A stretch of 19,205 bases of DNA from assembly GCA_964396685.1 (NCBI GenBank), contig CAYNFS010000016.1:1-19205 (forward strand), written 5' to 3'. A program made the position numbers and the translations under genes. Shown here piece after piece: positions 18,072-19,205 of the stretch. A model generated the notes under the pieces. That model did not search any database, was not told the DNA's origin, and saw nothing but the letters and a program-made list of their open reading frames with translations. The DNA is from CAYNFS01 sp964396685. GTDB taxonomy: Bacteria > Patescibacteriota > Doudnabacteria > UBA920 > 2-01-FULL-46-14. Numbering within the stretch: the stretch's first letter is position 1; each line of letters begins with the position of its first letter.

Positions 18072-18236
18072 ATGGACGAGATCAGGGAGTTACAGAAGAG
18101 GATCAAAGAGCTCGAGGATAAGTTGGGCACGGCATCGGGAGAAGCGAGAAAGAATCTTGAAGCGCAACTTGCGCAACTGCGTGATGAGCTTTCTCAAAAG
18201 CTCGATGCCAGAGCCACCTCGTTTAGCGGAATATGA
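18072..18236 (+). CDS. Coiled-coil microprotein
   Basis: A 54-residue protein from ATG 18072 with AAGGAGGG just upstream (SD-to-start gap 4 nt). Nearly the whole length is a heptad helix (DEIRELQKRIKELEDKLG, later RKNLEAQLAQLRDELSQKL), so it should form a short parallel or antiparallel coiled coil. No other motif is seen. It lies just after a terminator and has no obvious promoter of its own; read-through from the preceding unit or a hidden promoter is possible. A terminator follows at 18260. Confidence 0.65.
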   Translation: MDEIRELQKRIKELEDKLGTASGEARKNLEAQLAQLRDELSQKLDARATSFSGI

Positions 18237-18259
18237 GAGTGCAAGTTGCTTGCATTGAC

Positions 18260-18293
18260 AAGGCTGGTTTTCCCGAATCAGCCTTCTTTTTTG
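18260..18293 (+). terminator. Terminator after the coiled-coil gene
   Basis: AAGGCTG (18260-18266) with CAGCCTT (18279-18285), 12-base loop, then CTTTTTTG. A small palindrome TGCAAG-TTG-CTTGCA (18240-18254) lies just before it. Confidence 0.8.
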
Positions 18294-18352
18294 TCTTAGA
18301 ACTTTAGAAATGTTAAGATTTGAGTTACGGGGGTATGGCCCCGCACCAGTTT

Positions 18353-18426
18353 CGGGGTATAGTGTAATGGTAGCACGAGTCCATGGGGTGGATTTAGTCC
18401 GAGTTCAAATCTCGGTACCCCGACCA
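18353..18426 (+). tRNA. tRNA-Pro (anticodon GGG)
   Basis: Acceptor stem CGGGGTA (18353-18359) with TACCCCG (18416-18422), D arm GTGTAATGGTAGCAC, anticodon stem AGTCC/GGATT around the loop ATGGGGT giving anticodon GGG with G37, and T arm CCGAG-TTCAAAT-CTCGG. The discriminator is A18423 and CCA is encoded (18424-18426). The C1-G72 pair and A73 are typical of bacterial tRNA-Pro. The 3' part is overlapped on the other strand by the recombinase gene. Confidence 0.95.
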
Positions 18427-19205
18427 AGTGAAACTTTGCAAATTTTTTGATGATGCCGCCTCCTCGCTCCGCTCGTCGGCGGAGCGATTGGCCAGCAAAT
18501 CAAAAGGTTTTTTGAAATCCCAGCAAACAATTTTTTCGGAAAGACGGCGGTTCGTTCCAATTTTTTCCACAAACGATTTGATTTCATCAAATTCGTTTGA
18601 CGAAGCCAGTTTTTCGGCGTGGTGAGCGGTTAAAATCCATTCGCGCAAAGGTTCGATCCAATTGTTTCCCTTTCGCCCAAAATCAGACTTCCTTCGCTGG
18701 AGGTCTGTTTTGGTAGTGATAAGCTCGTCCTTTTTGGTGAGATAGGTTTCTTTTTCAATTGAGCCGTCCAAAAAGGCGTTTACCAATCTATCAAGTTTTT
18801 GTTCGGTTTCCTTGATTTCCTTTTCCAGATTTTGGGCGAAAGATTGCGAAGACTGGATATTTTCTTTTTCCCATACTTCCACTTGCGCCAGCATCTTTTC
18901 TTTCCAGTCTTCGCACAGAGCGACTTTTGAGATTTCCGTTTTTAGTTGTTCGGTGAGCAAATCCTCGCGCAGATAACTTTGCGAACACGAGCCAAGCCGC
19001 TTGGTGCAACGGTAGTATTTATAAGTTCCGCCGTGTCCGTGCGCATATTGAGCGGTGATGGCCGCGCCGCACTCGCCGCAGGTGAGTAATCCGGTAAATG
19101 GAAAATTGTGCCGCTTTTTAGAATGGCGCGGTTTGGCTCGGTTCTTTAATACTTCCTGCACTTTCTCAAAAGTCGCTCTGGAAACAATTGCCGGAAAACC
19201 GCCCT
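18394..19205 (-). CDS. Large serine recombinase, C-terminal part (5' end outside window)
   Basis: The frame is open at the right edge, so the catalytic resolvase domain is beyond the window. About 269 residues are visible: the end of the recombinase domain (FPAIVSRATFEKVQEVLKNR), a recombinase zinc ribbon (LLTCGECGAAI, then YYRCTKRLGSCSQSYL, with the four Cys in place), a long coiled coil (about 18690-18900 in DNA) and a short tail. An enzyme of this group integrates and excises mobile DNA. The stop TAA (18394-18396) lies within tRNA-Pro: the last ten residues (WSGYRDLNSD) are the antisense of the tRNA 3' half. Codons just before are written by a GC palindrome (18465-18486), so the end of the protein looks acquired rather than ancestral. 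Gene edge, truncation by window only. Confidence 0.88.
   Translation of the reverse strand, partial: GGFPAIVSRATFEKVQEVLKNRAKPRHSKKRHNFPFTGLLTCGECGAAITAQYAHGHGGTYKYYRCTKRLGSCSQSYLREDLLTEQLKTEISKVALCEDWKEKMLAQVEVWEKENIQSSQSFAQNLEKEIKETEQKLDRLVNAFLDGSIEKETYLTKKDELITTKTDLQRRKSDFGRKGNNWIEPLREWILTAHHAEKLASSNEFDEIKSFVEKIGTNRRLSEKIVCWDFKKPFDLLANRSADERSEEAASSKNLQSFTWSGYRDLNSD
18465..18486. repeat. GC palindrome inside the recombinase 3' end
   Basis: CGCTCCG (18465-18471) and CGGAGCG (18480-18486) with an 8-base loop. In the recombinase frame it encodes the ADERSEEA stretch of the tail. It lies about 40 nt from the tRNA. Confidence 0.55.

Overview
The window reads as a piece of a Patescibacteria (CPR) chromosome, most likely Parcubacteria-like. 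This is inferred from short intergenic spaces, a DUF5674-type gene, many small lineage-type hypothetical proteins, CT-rich and CCGCC/GGCGG palindromes between and inside genes, and a mixture of leaderless starts and strong Shine-Dalgarno (SD) starts. TAA, TAG and TGA all end apparently intact genes, so the ordinary bacterial code fits. Taxonomy is an inference; there is no rRNA or ribosomal protein gene here.

Layout. 1-1303: an MFS permease of the Atg22/UMF1 type. 1304-1668: non-coding with GC-rich palindromes. 1669-4596: phosphotransferase (APH fold), HAD phosphatase and a second APH-fold kinase, closed by a bidirectional terminator. 4760-5816: a NYN-domain RNase-like protein and a pRiA4b ORF-3-like protein. 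5992-6674: a toxin-antitoxin module (AbrB/MazE-type antitoxin, PIN/VapC-type toxin) with a clear promoter and a 10-bp inverted repeat that could be its operator. 7001-8227: small conserved hypotheticals (zinc ribbon, coiled coil, DUF5674-like and a partner overlapping it by 4 nt). 8305-8862: a minimal MgtE-type membrane domain. 8882-13209: alpha-glucan phosphorylase, glycogen synthase and a GT81-like glycosyltransferase in one tight run, an alpha-glucan/glucoside metabolism unit. 13253-15372: HD phosphohydrolase (YfbR-like), Nudix hydrolase and ParB. 15397-15921: a probable structured RNA unit and a GIY-YIG protein. 15922-18293: a region of very small SD-led genes interleaved with palindromic repeats and structured RNA candidates. 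18353-18426: tRNA-Pro(GGG). 18394 to the right edge, minus strand: the C-terminal part of a large serine recombinase whose last codons lie inside the tRNA gene, probably the edge of an integrated element.

Most noteworthy are: a 90-bp palindromic repeat inserted in frame into parB, with a second copy in reverse orientation 3.3 kb away; terminator hairpins followed directly by extended -10 promoters and near-leaderless genes; the microprotein cluster at 16.2-18.3 kb, including a leaderless 27-residue hydrophobic peptide with its own promoter and terminator; two structured RNA candidates with mutually exclusive pairings; and the serine recombinase/tRNA-Pro junction. No CRISPR array, rRNA or complete insertion sequence is visible.
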